Source: Nevskiaceae bacterium (GTDB taxonomy: Bacteria > Pseudomonadota > Gammaproteobacteria > Nevskiales > Nevskiaceae). From it: DNA of 64,000 nucleotides. The stretch's first letter is position 1. Every line of letters starts with the position of its first letter. The translations under genes and the position numbers were made by a program. Location of the stretch: contig SCRT01000020.1 of NCBI GenBank assembly GCA_004298465.1, forward strand, positions 1 through 64,000, written 5' to 3'. The notes below the pieces were generated by a model. It did no database searches and was not told the DNA's origin. It saw only the letters and a program-made list of their open reading frames with translations. Below are positions 46,500-58,031 of the stretch, piece after piece.

Positions 46500-46691
46500 C
46501 TACTTCAGGCGCGTCACGCCCAGGTCGCCGAACAGATAAGCCTCGTCGCTCTCCATATGCAGCTCGGTATCACCATCATCGTTGACCCACCACTGCGCCA
46601 ACCCGGCATCCACCAGCGGCTGGCAATAGGACTCGACCTGGCGGCGCACTTCGGACAATTTGCCCATTGCGTCCATGGAAATCGTGTTCAT
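46500..46691 (-). CDS. Small acidic protein upstream of ogt (63 aa)
   Basis: The short product includes QVESYCQPLVDAGLAQWWV and DTELHMESDEAYLFGDLG. I do not recognise a family. GAGG lies seven bases before the ATG, and codon usage matches neighbours. It lies 38 bases before ogt, so it is probably cotranscribed with the alkylation-repair genes. Confidence 0.55.
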   Translation of the reverse strand: MNTISMDAMGKLSEVRRQVESYCQPLVDAGLAQWWVNDDGDTELHMESDEAYLFGDLGVTRLK

Positions 46692-46845
46692 CGAAGGCCT
46701 CGACTACTGCAACTACTTTAGCGATGGCGTTGCGGGAAAAAACTCCGTCTCTTGCTATTGAATTCCGGAAGTCATTCCGCTTTGCGGAATGTGGAATCGA
46801 TGCGCCGGCTGCCTAACCACGCATGGGACTCATCCTTGAGCGACG

Positions 46846-47022
46846 TCACGTCGTCAGGAAGGTACGCGCATACCCAGGGAGATCGAGGATGGCTTCCATG
46901 GCGGGCATAACCTCGCGCACGTAGGGCAGCGCGGATCCACGCAGCACCCTCGCGGCAGGCCCCAGGCGTTGTCGCGAACCCTGCATCGCAACCTCGAAAA
47001 GTTCGAGCGTTTCCGTGTTCAC
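46846..47022 (-). CDS. Small protein coupled to the 2OG oxygenase (58 aa)
   Basis: A GTG start overlaps the stop of the upstream 2OG oxygenase (GTGA). The 58 residues start with Met/Val-NTETLELFEVAMQGSRQRL and end PGYARTFLTT, with codon bias like the neighbours. No family is recognised. Tight coupling suggests a partner of the oxygenase, but no functional claim can be made. Confidence 0.5.
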   Translation of the reverse strand: MNTETLELFEVAMQGSRQRLGPAARVLRGSALPYVREVMPAMEAILDLPGYARTFLTT

Positions 47023-47741
47023 CTCGCGTCGTGAAAAATGAGGCCCACGGTATGCCGCCGGCCGCTGCGGATGCGGCTGACACCGTGCCGCATGGCGACC
47101 TTGCGGGGGCCACGTCGCCCCATCGTGGGCCTTTGATTGACGGTGAACACCACTGCATCACCCTTGTGCAACGCAACGACATCCGCACGCTGGCCTTTGT
47201 TCGACCGTTCCGTCATGACGAACTCGCCACCGGCGAAGTCCCTGCCGGGCTCTGACAACAGGATGGCGACCTGCAGCGGAAAGACATGCTCGCCGTAAAG
47301 GTCTTGGTGAAGACAGTTGTAGTCGCCCTCGCCGTACTGAAGGATCAGCGGTGTCGGCCGAGTCTGGCCGGCTTCATGGCACCGCTGCAGAAAAGCGTCC
47401 AGCTCGTCCGGATACTGCACGTCGACCCCCAGTTGCAGATTCCAGCGATTGGCAATCGGCACCAGCCAGGGATACAGCGCATGGCGCAACTGGCCGAGCA
47501 GCGGCGGCAACGGGTACGCGAAGTACTTGTATTCACCGCGCCCGAAGCCGTGGCGAGCCATGACGATCCGCGTACGGTAGCCTTCTTCCTGGGGATAGAG
47601 CGCAGCGAGGTCATCGCATTGCTCCGCCGTCAGCAAGCCAGGCAGTACGGCATTCCCGTGGGCATCGAGCGAACGCCCGATGTCTATCCAGTCGTAGGTC
47701 TCTGGCTTCATGGCACGGTCGTGGCTCGCCACGGGTTTCAT
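47019..47741 (-). CDS. 2OG-Fe(II) oxygenase (copy 2)
   Basis: This 240-residue enzyme is paralogous to the one at 43836 (IGRSLDAHGNAVLPGLL start, LSEPGRDFAGGEFVMTERS strand). The iron site NCLHQDLYGEHVFPLQ (H-x-D) and C-terminal MRHGVSRIRSGRRHTVGLIFHD (distal His, 2OG Arg) look complete. Related proteins occur beside ada/alkB genes, which suggests a role in alkylation damage, but the substrate is unknown. The gene ends at the 58-residue ORF and starts 60 bases from the IS remnant. Confidence 0.85.
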   Translation of the reverse strand: MKPVASHDRAMKPETYDWIDIGRSLDAHGNAVLPGLLTAEQCDDLAALYPQEEGYRTRIVMARHGFGRGEYKYFAYPLPPLLGQLRHALYPWLVPIANRWNLQLGVDVQYPDELDAFLQRCHEAGQTRPTPLILQYGEGDYNCLHQDLYGEHVFPLQVAILLSEPGRDFAGGEFVMTERSNKGQRADVVALHKGDAVVFTVNQRPTMGRRGPRKVAMRHGVSRIRSGRRHTVGLIFHDAR

Positions 47742-47801
47742 GCTACCAACTCCACGGTTTCGGTCGCCTCGTCGGCCAGCAGCGCGCTTGTGAAGCGCCC
47801 T

Positions 47802-48640
47802 CGTTTTTCCGAGTCATTCAGAAGTAGAGGTTTGGGGTGATTGTGCCATCGCGTACGGGACGGGTGGGAATCCGCCGAGTGCGCGATGGGGACGTTCATG
47901 GTTGTAGCGGCGCCGCCAGTCCTCGGTCATGCGCCGCACCTGGTTGAGGCGGGTGAAGACGTAGCAGTCGAGCACCCCGGTGCGGTAGGTCTTGTTGAAG
48001 CGTTCGATGTAGGCGTTTCGGGTCGGCTTGCCGGGCTGGACGTGGGCGAGCTCGATGCCGCGATCCTTCGCCCATTGCTTGAGCGCTGCACTGATGAACT
48101 CCGGGCCGTTGTCCAGGCGTAGGCGTTGCGGTGTGCCGCGTACTTCGACCAGCTCATCGAGCGCCCGGATGACGCGCTGCGACGGCAGGCTGGTGTCGAT
48201 CTCGATGCGCAGCGATTCACGGTTGTAGTCGTCGTTGACGTTGAAGGTGCGGAAACGCCGGCCCGACCACAGCGCATCGGCCATGAAGTCGGCCGACCCG
48301 GTGTGATTGGCGCACAGCAGGACCTCCAGCGGTTCGCGAACGCGCTCGGGCAGGCGCCGCTTGCCACGTCGCGGCAGGTTCAGGCGCAGCGCGCAGTACA
48401 CCCGCCAGCTGCGGGTCTTGCCGAAGCCGCCCGGCTTGAGCGTCTGCCCGGACAGCAGGCTGAAGCCGTGCCTGGGATCGACCTCGAGATGCTTCCGGAT
48501 CGCTTCGATGATCGGGCCGTCGTCGCGTGGACGCGGCCGGTAATGCCGCGTCGAACGCGACAGCCCCAGCACGCGGTCGGCCCGTCGCCTGCGCCATGGC
48601 ATCATCAAACATCCCTAGTTCCAAGTGAATCGGAAAAACA
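47802..48640 (-). mobile_element. Internally deleted IS3-family element with both inverted repeats
   Basis: The ends read inward as TGTTTTTCCGATTCACTT (from 48640, minus) and CGTTTTTCCGAGTCATTC (from 47802, plus). They continue to match over about 27 bases with mismatches. The 839-bp body holds only the 3' part of orfB; orfA and the orfB start are missing, whereas intact relatives are about 1.2 kb. No convincing target-site duplication was seen. Confidence 0.75.
47814..48608 (-). pseudogene. IS3-family transposase orfB fragment
   Basis: The open frame covers 264 codons and keeps the integrase core: SADFMADALW (first Asp), RLDNGPEFIS (second Asp) and NAYIERFNKTYR (Glu). The C-terminus YNHERPHRALGGFPP is complete. 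The N-terminal part and the frameshifted orfA are lost, so transposition would need help from another copy. The stop codon lies within the inverted repeat, as usual for IS3. Confidence 0.85.
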
Positions 48641-48756
48641 TAAGGACGCTTCAACCCGATACCATGCCAACATCAATCACTTGGTCATGGTGGATGATGT
48701 GAGGGATATAGTTGTTAAGCTTGGGTCCTCAGCATTTAACAACAATTTAAAAAGCT
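48641..48756. other. AT-rich spacer between the IS remnant and guaA
   Basis: This 116-base stretch has clearly lower GC than its surroundings. It contains TTGTTAA/TTAACAA arms (48712-48718, 48736-48742) and an AATTTAAAA tract just past the guaA stop. It may serve as the guaA terminator region or be foreign DNA left with the IS. Confidence 0.4.
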
Positions 48757-50331
48757 CTACTCCCACTCGATCGTAGCAGGCGGCTTGCCGCTGATGTCGT
48801 AAACGACGCGTGAGACACCGGAAACTTCGTTGACGATGCGTCGGCTGCAGACGTCGAGCAGCTCATAGGGCAGATGGGCCCAGCGGGCGGTCATGAAGTC
48901 GACGGTTTCCACGGCGCGCAGGGCGATGACGGGCGCGTAACGGCGGCCATCACCCGTGACACCAACGCTTTTCACCGGCAGGAATACGGCGAAGGCCTGG
49001 CTGGTCTTTTCGTACCAGCCGGCGCGGCGTAGTTCCTCAATGAAGATGGCGTCCGCGTGGCGAAGCGTGTCGGCCGCCTGTTGCGTCACGGCGCCGAGGA
49101 TACGAACGCCCAGACCGGGCCCCGGAAAAGGATGGCGATGGACAAGGGTTTTCGGCAGGCCGAGCTCGGTGCCGATCCTGCGGACTTCGTCCTTGAACAG
49201 CTCGCGCAATGGTTCCACGAGCTTGAGCTTCATGTGCGTCGGCAGCCCGCCGACGTTGTGGTGGCTCTTGATGACGTGGGCCTTGCCGGTGGCCGCGCCC
49301 GCGGATTCGATGACGTCCGGGTAGATCGTGCCCTGCGCCAGAAATGCCACGTCCTCAAGCTTCTGGGCTTCTGCCTCGAATACTTCGATGAACAGCTTGC
49401 CGATGATCTTGCGCTTGGCTTCCGGGTCGTCCACGCCAGCCAGCGCACCGAGGAAACGCGGGGCAGCGTTGACCCGCACGATCCTCACGCCCAGGTTTTC
49501 GCCCAGCGCCTGCATGACCTGGTCGCCTTCGTGGAGGCGCAACAGGCCGTGGTCCACAAACACACAAGTGAGCTGATCGCCAATGGCGCGATGCAGCAGA
49601 GCCGCGACGACGGAGGAGTCCACACCCCCGGACAGCCCCAGCAGCACTTTCCGCTCACCGACCTGTGCGCGCACACGCTCGACGGCATCTTCGATCACGT
49701 TCGCCGCCGTCCACGCCTGTCCGCAGCCGCAGATGTCGTGTACAAACCGCGAGTAGACCGCCCTTCCCTGCGTGGTGTGTGTCACTTCGGGATGGAACTG
49801 CAGCCCGTAATAACGCCGTTCCTCGTCCGCGATGCCGGCAATGGGCACGTCAGCGGTGCTGGCGATAACCTTGAAGCCGGGCGGAAGTTGCGTGACGCGG
49901 TCGCCGTGGCTCATCCACACGTCGAGCAGGCCGTGGCCTTCCGCATTGGCACGGTCCTGGATGTCGCGCAGCAGCGCGCTGTGCCCGCGCGCGCGGATTT
50001 CGGCATAACCGAACTCGCGCGTCGTCCCGACTTCGACCGTGCCACCAAGCTGCGCGGTCATGGTCTGCAGCCCGTAGCAGATGCCGAGCACCGGCACACC
50101 AAGCGACCACACGATCTCCGGGGCGCGTGGCGAACCCGCTTCCGTCACCGACTCCGGCCCGCCCGAAAGGATGACGCCTTTCGCACCGAAGGCGCCGACC
50201 TTGGCCGGGTCGGCATCCCACGGCAGGATTTCGCAATAGACGCCCAGCTCGCGCACGCGGCGCGCGATGAGCTGCGTGTACTGGCTGCCAAAGTCGAGGA
50301 TGAGGATGCGGTCGGAATGAAGGTCTGTCAT
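48757..50331 (-). CDS. guaA: GMP synthase (glutamine-hydrolysing)
   Basis: This 524-residue enzyme converts XMP to GMP. It has an N-terminal class I glutaminase ([19 protein letters not shown], nucleophile Cys in [16 protein letters not shown] His/Glu), an ATP pyrophosphatase with [13 protein letters not shown] (about residue 239) and a C-terminal dimerisation domain ending [13 protein letters not shown] 50331 gives the family start. Only a haloacid dehalogenase gene separates it from guaB, so the pathway genes stay together. Confidence 0.97.
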   Translation of the reverse strand: MTDLHSDRILILDFGSQYTQLIARRVRELGVYCEILPWDADPAKVGAFGAKGVILSGGPESVTEAGSPRAPEIVWSLGVPVLGICYGLQTMTAQLGGTVEVGTTREFGYAEIRARGHSALLRDIQDRANAEGHGLLDVWMSHGDRVTQLPPGFKVIASTADVPIAGIADEERRYYGLQFHPEVTHTTQGRAVYSRFVHDICGCGQAWTAANVIEDAVERVRAQVGERKVLLGLSGGVDSSVVAALLHRAIGDQLTCVFVDHGLLRLHEGDQVMQALGENLGVRIVRVNAAPRFLGALAGVDDPEAKRKIIGKLFIEVFEAEAQKLEDVAFLAQGTIYPDVIESAGAATGKAHVIKSHHNVGGLPTHMKLKLVEPLRELFKDEVRRIGTELGLPKTLVHRHPFPGPGLGVRILGAVTQQAADTLRHADAIFIEELRRAGWYEKTSQAFAVFLPVKSVGVTGDGRRYAPVIALRAVETVDFMTARWAHLPYELLDVCSRRIVNEVSGVSRVVYDISGKPPATIEWE

Positions 50332-50359
50332 GGCCCACGAAGGTGAAATGTGTGAAGGA

Positions 50360-51106
50360 TCAAGCCGGGCAACCAAGCTGGTCGGCAAGGTCGTTGAGGT
50401 CCGACGCGCGAACGGCCAGCGCATCATCCGCCAGCGTGGCGGTGCGCAGCGCGGCGGCGATCGCGGGCGGCAGCGCATCCAGTCCGCCTGGGCCATATTC
50501 CAGCGGGCGCTGGACGAACGCACCGCGGCAGCCGCAGGCAATGGCCGCCTGCAAATCACTCTTGTGCGCGGCAACCAGCATCATGGCGGACGGCGGAATG
50601 TCGAAGATTTCGCACACACCCAGGTAAGTTTCGCGGTCCGGCTTGTAGTGGTGGAAAGACTCGGCGGAGAGGATCAAATCCCAGTTCAACCCCGCATGCT
50701 TGCTCAATTCCACCTGCAGCCCGAGATTGCCGTTGGACAAGGTGCAAACGATGAACTTGCGGCGCAGCCGGGTGATGGCCGGCACTGCGTCCGGCCACGG
50801 ATCGAGACGATGCCAGACATGGTTGAGGTGCGCGATGGCGGCTTCACCCAGCCCCCGCACCTGAAACTGCCGCAGCACGTCATCCAGGATCATGCGGTGC
50901 AGGTCGTCGATCTTCGTCCAGCCCAGTTCGCCGCGCCGCACGCGATCCATCGCCAGCGGATAGCCGGCACGCCAGGCCAGAGCGAACGCGCCGCCCGGCA
51001 CGCCAAGCCGCAGGGCATCCACTGCGCGCGCGACGCTGTCGTACCAGTCCACCACCGTGCCGAAGACATCGAATGCCAATACCTTGAGCGGTGCCTCGAG
51101 GTCCAC
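50360..51106 (-). CDS. Haloacid dehalogenase, type II
   Basis: This 248-residue HAD hydrolase has nucleophile Asp in [15 protein letters not shown] (about residue 13), Arg in the ARAGYP-like segment, SNGN (motif II), [10 protein letters not shown] (motif III Lys) and [13 protein letters not shown] (motif IV). These motifs are typical of L-2-haloacid dehalogenases. It lies between guaB and guaA with gaps of 5 and 28 bases, so it is probably in the same transcript, an unusual tenant of a purine operon. Confidence 0.88.
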   Translation of the reverse strand: MDLEAPLKVLAFDVFGTVVDWYDSVARAVDALRLGVPGGAFALAWRAGYPLAMDRVRRGELGWTKIDDLHRMILDDVLRQFQVRGLGEAAIAHLNHVWHRLDPWPDAVPAITRLRRKFIVCTLSNGNLGLQVELSKHAGLNWDLILSAESFHHYKPDRETYLGVCEIFDIPPSAMMLVAAHKSDLQAAIACGCRGAFVQRPLEYGPGGLDALPPAIAAALRTATLADDALAVRASDLNDLADQLGCPA

Positions 51107-51111
51107 AGAGA

Positions 51112-52602
51112 TCAGGTCTCGTGATAGTTGGGAGCTTCTTTGGTGATCATCACGTCGTGCACGTGAGATTCCTTGACCCCAGCGCCGGTGATCTTCACGA
51201 AATGCGTCTTCGTGCGCAGCTCGTCGATGGTGCGGCAGCCGGTGTAGCCCATGCAGGCACGCAGCCCGCCGATCATCTGGTAGACGATGGCCGACAGCGG
51301 CCCCTTGAACGGCACGCGGCCTTCGATGCCTTCCGGCACGAGCTTCTCGACTTCCGACGTGGTGTCCTGGAAATAGCGGTCCTTGGACCCCTGCACCATC
51401 GCGCCGAGCGAACCCATGCCGCGGTACGACTTGTAGGCGCGCCCCTTGTAGAGCTCGATCTCGCCGGGGGATTCATCCGTGCCGGCCAGCATGCTGCCGA
51501 CCATCACGGTGTAGGCACCGGCCGCCAGCGCCTTGGCGAAGTCGCCGGAATAACGCACGCCGCCGTCACCGATCAGCGGAATGTCCCGCCCCCGCAGCGC
51601 GTCAGACACGGCCATGATGGCCGACACCTGCGGCACGCCGACACCCGCCACGATGCGCGTGGTGCAGATGGAACCCGGCCCGATGCCAACCTTCACCGCA
51701 TCAGCGCCGGCATCCGCCAGCGCAATCGCCGCTTCCGCAGTCGCGATGTTGCCACCGATGACCTGCAGGTCCGGATATTCCTGCTTGATGCTTCGCACCC
51801 GATCGATCACGCCGCGCGAATGCCCGTGTGCCGTGTCGACAATGATCACGTCCACCCCGGCCGCAACCAGGCCCGCCACGCGTGCATCCGTATCGGCCCC
51901 GGTACCGACCGCCGCCCCCACGCGCAGCCGGCCACGATCATCCTTGCAGGCGCGGGGGTAGGTTGTGGCTTTCTGGATGTCCTTGACGGTGATGAGCCCG
52001 CGCAGCTCGAAGCTGTCGTTGACAACCAGCACTTTCTCGATGCGGTTCTGGCGCAGCAGGTTTACCGCTTCCTCTCGCGGTGCGTCTTCGTGGACCGTAA
52101 CAAGCCGTTTCTTGGGGGTCATGACGCTCGAAACCGGGTCGTTCAGCCCTTTCTCGAAACGCAGGTCACGCGAGGTGACAATGCCGACCAGCTGCCGGCC
52201 TTCCACCACCGGCATGCCGGAAATGTGGTTGGCGTGGGTGATGCGCAGCACTTCCGCCAGCGTCGTGTCCGGCGAGACAGTGATCGGGTCGGTCACCACG
52301 CCGGATTCGAATTTCTTGACGCGCCGCACTTCCGCTGCCTGACATTCCGGCGTCATGTTCTTGTGCACGATGCCGATGCCGCCTTCCTGCGCCAGCGCGA
52401 TGGCCAGGCGAGCTTCCGTCACCGTATCCATCGCCGCCGACAATAACGGGATATTGAGCGTTATGCGGCGCGTGAGACGAGTGCGCAGATCCGCTTCGCG
52501 AGGCAGGACTTCCGAGTACTGTGGCTGCAGCAGGACATCGTCGAAAGTCAGGGCTTCGGAGCAGATGCGCGACGACGAAAACAGCGGTTTTGTTTCAAGC
52601 AT
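51112..52602 (-). CDS. guaB: IMP dehydrogenase
   Basis: This 496-residue TIM-barrel enzyme oxidises IMP to XMP. It has FDDVLLQP near the start and tandem CBS domains (about residues 98-210). The catalytic loop [13 protein letters not shown] has Cys at about residue 309, and the flap region is [14 protein letters not shown]. It supplies GuaA downstream. It is divergent from xseA with a 55-base gap holding its promoter. Confidence 0.97.
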   Translation of the reverse strand: MLETKPLFSSSRICSEALTFDDVLLQPQYSEVLPREADLRTRLTRRITLNIPLLSAAMDTVTEARLAIALAQEGGIGIVHKNMTPECQAAEVRRVKKFESGVVTDPITVSPDTTLAEVLRITHANHISGMPVVEGRQLVGIVTSRDLRFEKGLNDPVSSVMTPKKRLVTVHEDAPREEAVNLLRQNRIEKVLVVNDSFELRGLITVKDIQKATTYPRACKDDRGRLRVGAAVGTGADTDARVAGLVAAGVDVIIVDTAHGHSRGVIDRVRSIKQEYPDLQVIGGNIATAEAAIALADAGADAVKVGIGPGSICTTRIVAGVGVPQVSAIMAVSDALRGRDIPLIGDGGVRYSGDFAKALAAGAYTVMVGSMLAGTDESPGEIELYKGRAYKSYRGMGSLGAMVQGSKDRYFQDTTSEVEKLVPEGIEGRVPFKGPLSAIVYQMIGGLRACMGYTGCRTIDELRTKTHFVKITGAGVKESHVHDVMITKEAPNYHET

Positions 52603-52622
52603 GGCGGCTCGGGCAAAGCGAT

Positions 52623-52628
52623 ATTATA
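52623..52628 (-). promoter_or_regulatory. -10 box for guaB
   Basis: TATAAT on the minus strand lies 21 bases before the guaB ATG, giving a leader of about 14 bases. No good -35 is visible at standard spacing. Confidence 0.5.
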
Positions 52629-52657
52629 CGTACGTTCCCCTCGTATCGTGCCTCGCA

Positions 52658-54103
52658 ATGCCCGACGTTGCCGCAACTGCCGCACGCGATGCCTACACCG
52701 TCTTCGGCCTCGCCGAAGCCCTCAAGAACACACTGGAGCACGGCTTTTCGTCCGTGTGGGTGGAGGGGGAGCTGTCGAATTTCAAGGCCTACCCGTCCGG
52801 CCACTGGTACTTCACGCTCAAGGATGAACACGCCCAGCTGAGCTGCGTGATGTTCCGCGGCAACAACCTCCGCGTGCGCCCCCGCCCGCAGGACGGCGAC
52901 CAGCTCCTGCTGCGCGGCCGCGTCAGCGTCTATCCGCCGCGCGGCGGCCTGCAATTGATCTGCGACCACATGCAAGCCGCCGGCACCGGCGCCCTGCAGC
53001 GCGCCTTCGAGCAGCTGAAGCAGCGGCTGGATGCCGAGGGCCTGTTCGACCCGGCGCAGCGGCGCCCGTTGCCGGCCCGCCCGCACCGCATCGGCGTCAT
53101 CACGTCCAGCGCCGGCGCCGCGCTGCACGACATCCTCGACACCCTGCAGCGCCGCTGGCCGCTGGCCGAGGTCTTCCTGTGGCCCACACCGGTGCAGGGC
53201 GCCGCTGCGGCACCTGCCATCGTGCGGGCGTTGGCAGGCCTGCCGCGCCGAGCGGCGGTGGAACTCGTCATCCTTGCCCGCGGTGGCGGCTCACTGGAGG
53301 ATTTGTGGGCTTTCAACGAGGAAGCCGTGGCGCGCGCCATCCGCGCCTGCGCTGTGCCTGTCATTACCGGCGTCGGCCACGAAACGGATTTCACCATCGC
53401 GGATTTTGCCGCCGACCTGCGCGCACCGACGCCGACCGGCGCTGCCGAACGCGCATCACCAGATGCCGCCGACCTGCGCGCCCAGCTTCACAAGCTGGAA
53501 CTCGCCCTGCATCGCAAGGTGGAAGAACGCCGCACGCACGCGCATCAGCTGCTGGCCGCCCTGCGCGAACGCCTGCAGCGCCAGCACCCGGCGCGCACCC
53601 TACAGCGCAAGGCCCAGCAATTCGACGAGCTGTCCGCCCGACTTGCGCGGCAGCACCCGCACCGCGTGCTCGATGAACGGCGTGCACGGCTGCACCGGGC
53701 CCTCGGCCAGCTGCACACCGCCACACGGCATCGCCTGTCCGTCTTGCGCCAGCGCGCCACGGCACACACCCTGCGCCTCGACACCCGCCATCCACAGGCA
53801 GGCATCACGCTGCAACGGCGGGAGGTCGGCATGCTGCAACGGCGGCTCGAACTCGGCGCCCGCCAGCGGCTGGAAGCTGGACGCCAGCACCTGAAACGTG
53901 CCTGTCTGACACTGGAGATGCTGGACCCGCAAGCAGTCCTGAAACGCGGCTACGCCTGGGCCAGCGACGCGGAAGGGCATGTGCTCACCGACGCTTCCAC
54001 CCTCGCGGCCGGGCAGCCGATCCGCGTGCGCCTGCACCGCGGTGGATTCGGCGCCGAAGTGCGCGACATCCAGCCACCTGCCGCCTCATCGGACGCCAGC
54101 TGA
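52658..54103 (+). CDS. xseA: Exodeoxyribonuclease VII large subunit
   Basis: A 481-residue nuclease subunit. The N-terminal OB domain (LKNTLEHGFSSVWVEGELSNFK, HWYFTLKDEHAQLSCVMFRGN) is followed by the catalytic region (RPHRIGVITSSAGAALHDIL, RGGGSLEDLWAFNEE, ITGVGHETDFTIADFAADLRAPTPTGAAE). A long Arg/Gln-rich coiled coil and a C-terminal segment (LKRGYAWASDAEG) end it. The small subunit xseB is not in the window. It is convergent with the DUF4124 gene by an 8-base gap. Confidence 0.95.
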   Translation: MPDVAATAARDAYTVFGLAEALKNTLEHGFSSVWVEGELSNFKAYPSGHWYFTLKDEHAQLSCVMFRGNNLRVRPRPQDGDQLLLRGRVSVYPPRGGLQLICDHMQAAGTGALQRAFEQLKQRLDAEGLFDPAQRRPLPARPHRIGVITSSAGAALHDILDTLQRRWPLAEVFLWPTPVQGAAAAPAIVRALAGLPRRAAVELVILARGGGSLEDLWAFNEEAVARAIRACAVPVITGVGHETDFTIADFAADLRAPTPTGAAERASPDAADLRAQLHKLELALHRKVEERRTHAHQLLAALRERLQRQHPARTLQRKAQQFDELSARLARQHPHRVLDERRARLHRALGQLHTATRHRLSVLRQRATAHTLRLDTRHPQAGITLQRREVGMLQRRLELGARQRLEAGRQHLKRACLTLEMLDPQAVLKRGYAWASDAEGHVLTDASTLAAGQPIRVRLHRGGFGAEVRDIQPPAASSDAS

Positions 54104-54111
54104 ACCCGGTT

Positions 54112-54657
54112 TCAGCGCCGCCGCCGCGGTGCGCGCTCACTGTAGCGCACCGCACTGACGATGCCATCGGTGAAGCTGACCGAACGCCGCGCCCGCCCGT
54201 TCACGTAAACCCAGGTCGCGGACTTGCCCATTTTTCCACTCTCGCGCGTCGGCGCGCCCCAGGCCCGTCGCACTTCCGCCGGCGTCATGCCGCGGATCAC
54301 ATCACCATGCACGAGCGCCGTGCGCACCGCTTGCTCGCGCTGGCGGCGCACTTCGTAGTCCGCCAGCCACGCAGCATCGGCCTGGCGCTGCGCTTGTGCT
54401 TGCGCGGCGGCACGTTCGTTGAAACGGCGCACCGCCGAATGGTTGACGCCGTCGGCGGGCACGTCCTGCAGAGGCGGCAACGCCAGCGGTGTGCTCTCCG
54501 GTGTACAGGCCCGGTCGGTGTAGACCGTGCGTCCGTCCACCTGGCAGCGGTAGACCTGCCCAGCGGCCGGCAGCACGACCAGCAAGCCGGCTAACACCGC
54601 ACCGACCGCGCTGCGGCGATGCACGGTGCAGCGATGTTTGAGTCCCTGACTCCCCAT
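54112..54657 (-). CDS. Exported DUF4124-type protein
   Basis: This 181-residue protein has an N-terminal signal (VGAVLAGLLVVLPAAG). A short DUF4124 beta segment follows (VYRCQVDGRTVYTDRACTPE), then a helical Gln/Ala/Arg-rich linker and a C-terminal domain with IRGMTPAEVRRAWGAPTR and TWVYVNGRARRSVSFTDG, which resembles SmpA/BamE-like folds. It is probably periplasmic; the function is unknown. Confidence 0.75.
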   Translation of the reverse strand: MGSQGLKHRCTVHRRSAVGAVLAGLLVVLPAAGQVYRCQVDGRTVYTDRACTPESTPLALPPLQDVPADGVNHSAVRRFNERAAAQAQAQRQADAAWLADYEVRRQREQAVRTALVHGDVIRGMTPAEVRRAWGAPTRESGKMGKSATWVYVNGRARRSVSFTDGIVSAVRYSERAPRRRR

Positions 54658-54751
54658 GCCGGCAGTGTAACTGGCAACGCGCGGACGGCTAGCCGATAAT
54701 TGCGCCATTCCCCTCTTCACGCAACAGGCGTGCGCGCCTGTCCGGAGACTT

Positions 54752-56416
<1,665 letters not shown>

Positions 56417-56484
56417 CCCCACCCACGCCGCAATCACCCCACAATCACAAAATAATCCTGCCCTCTGCTCCACGGTCCATCCCC

Positions 56485-56901
56485 ATGCCCCGCCACCACG
56501 TCACCCTCAGCCACGAATCCGGCAAGAGTCTCCACGCGCTCTACGCACTGCTGTCCGACCACAGCCGCCTGGGTCCGGTCCTCGGCGTCCCCGTCAAGCG
56601 GATCCGCGACGGAGCGCCAGGCGTCAACGACACCGGCTCGGTGCGGCGCATCGGCATCGGCCCACTGGCGATCGAGGAAACCGTGACGGCGTGCGAGACC
56701 GACCGTTCCATCGACTACCAGCTCACGGGTGGCGGTTTCCCGATCCGCAACCACCACGGCCGGCTGGACTTCCATCGCACGGACGGCGGTTCGCGCGTGG
56801 ACTGGTATATCGAATTCGATTCCGCCCTGCCGGGCGCCGGCATTCTCGTGGCCGCAGTGCTGAAACGCGCCATCGCGCGCGGCTTGAAAAACATCGGCTG
56901 A
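56485..56901 (+). CDS. SRPBCC (START-like) family protein
   Basis: This 138-residue protein has the PYR/PYL-polyketide-cyclase-like pattern: HVTLSHESGKSLHALYALLSDH, then GVNDTGSVRRIGIG, LDFHRTDGGSRVDWYIEFDS, and a final amphipathic helix VLKRAIARGLKNIG. Such single-domain proteins bind hydrophobic ligands. It lies 68 bases after ettA; no specific function is inferred. Confidence 0.8.
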   Translation: MPRHHVTLSHESGKSLHALYALLSDHSRLGPVLGVPVKRIRDGAPGVNDTGSVRRIGIGPLAIEETVTACETDRSIDYQLTGGGFPIRNHHGRLDFHRTDGGSRVDWYIEFDSALPGAGILVAAVLKRAIARGLKNIG

Positions 56902-56999
56902 TCCCGGCGCGGAGGCCGACGGTGACCGCTTGATGCCAGCCATGGCACGCAGCCAGCGACCGCTACAATGATGATGCCGACCAGAGGATCTGAATCACC

Positions 57000-58031
57000 A
57001 TGACTTCCACGCCCGCCACGCGCCCGCTTTCCGGCACAAAATTCATCAGCCCGCAGGGTACGCGCGCGGTGAAGGATGGTATCCGGCCCAGCAAACTCAG
57101 TGAGATTCTCGATACCGAGCGCAAACCTACCTGGCTGCGCGTAAAGCTGCCTACCGGAGCGAAGTTCCAGGCGATCAGCGACATCGTGCGCACGCACAAG
57201 CTGTCCACCGTGTGCGCGGAATCCCACTGCCCGAATATCGCCGAATGCTGGGGGCGCGGAACCGCCACGCTGATGCTGATGGGCTCTGTCTGCACGCGCG
57301 CCTGCAAATTCTGCTCCGTCAGCACCGGCAATCCGCAAGGCTGGCTGGACCCGCTGGAACCGGCACAGGTTGCGGATGCTGTTGCGCTCATGAATCTGAA
57401 ATACGTCGTGCTCACGTCCGTGGACCGCGACGACCTGCCCGACCTCGGCGCCGGGCGTTACGCCGCGTGCGTCCGCGCCATTCACGCCCGCATGCCGAAC
57501 ACGGCGGTGGAAGCCCTGACCCCTGACTTCGCCGGCATCCACGAGCACGTCGCCACGGTGCTGGACGCTGGCCTTGCCACTTATGCGCAGAACATCGAGA
57601 CGGTGGAACGGCTCACGCACCCGGTCCGCGATGCGCGCGCCGGCTACCGGCAGACCCTGGACGTGCTGAAGTTCGCGAAGCACTACGCATCGGCCACGGT
57701 CGTCAAGACCAGCCTGATGCTCGGACTCGGCGAAACGGACGAAGAGATCAAGCGCACGCTGGCCGACATCCGCGCTGCCGATGTGGACGTCGTCACCATG
57801 GGCCAGTATCTGCGCCCCACGCGCAACCATCTGCCGGTGCAGCGTTACGTGACACCGGAACAGTTCGGCCAGTACCGCGAAACCGCGCTCGGCATGGGCT
57901 TCCTCGAAGTCGTGGCGGGGGCGCTCGTACGTTCCAGCTATCGCGCCGAACGGGTGCTGGAACACAACAACGTCGGGCTCGACCCGCAGATCGCCGCCGG
58001 CATCCGCGAAACCGGCTCCATGCGGTGCTGA
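57000..58031 (+). CDS. lipA: Lipoyl synthase
   Basis: This 343-residue radical SAM enzyme inserts two sulfurs into octanoyl-carrier proteins. The auxiliary cluster cysteines are in [13 protein letters not shown] (C-x4-C-x5-C) and the radical SAM cluster in [10 protein letters not shown] (C-x3-C-x2-C). The C-terminal RSSYRAERV supplies the conserved serine ligand. lipB, often next door, is absent. It overlaps the next gene by 7 bases. Confidence 0.95.
   Translation: MTSTPATRPLSGTKFISPQGTRAVKDGIRPSKLSEILDTERKPTWLRVKLPTGAKFQAISDIVRTHKLSTVCAESHCPNIAECWGRGTATLMLMGSVCTRACKFCSVSTGNPQGWLDPLEPAQVADAVALMNLKYVVLTSVDRDDLPDLGAGRYAACVRAIHARMPNTAVEALTPDFAGIHEHVATVLDAGLATYAQNIETVERLTHPVRDARAGYRQTLDVLKFAKHYASATVVKTSLMLGLGETDEEIKRTLADIRAADVDVVTMGQYLRPTRNHLPVQRYVTPEQFGQYRETALGMGFLEVVAGALVRSSYRAERVLEHNNVGLDPQIAAGIRETGSMRC

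Noticed and set aside
46773..46791. CATTCCGC/GCGGAATG hairpin as a terminator
   Set aside because: The 8-bp stem with a 3-nt loop has no T tract on either strand.
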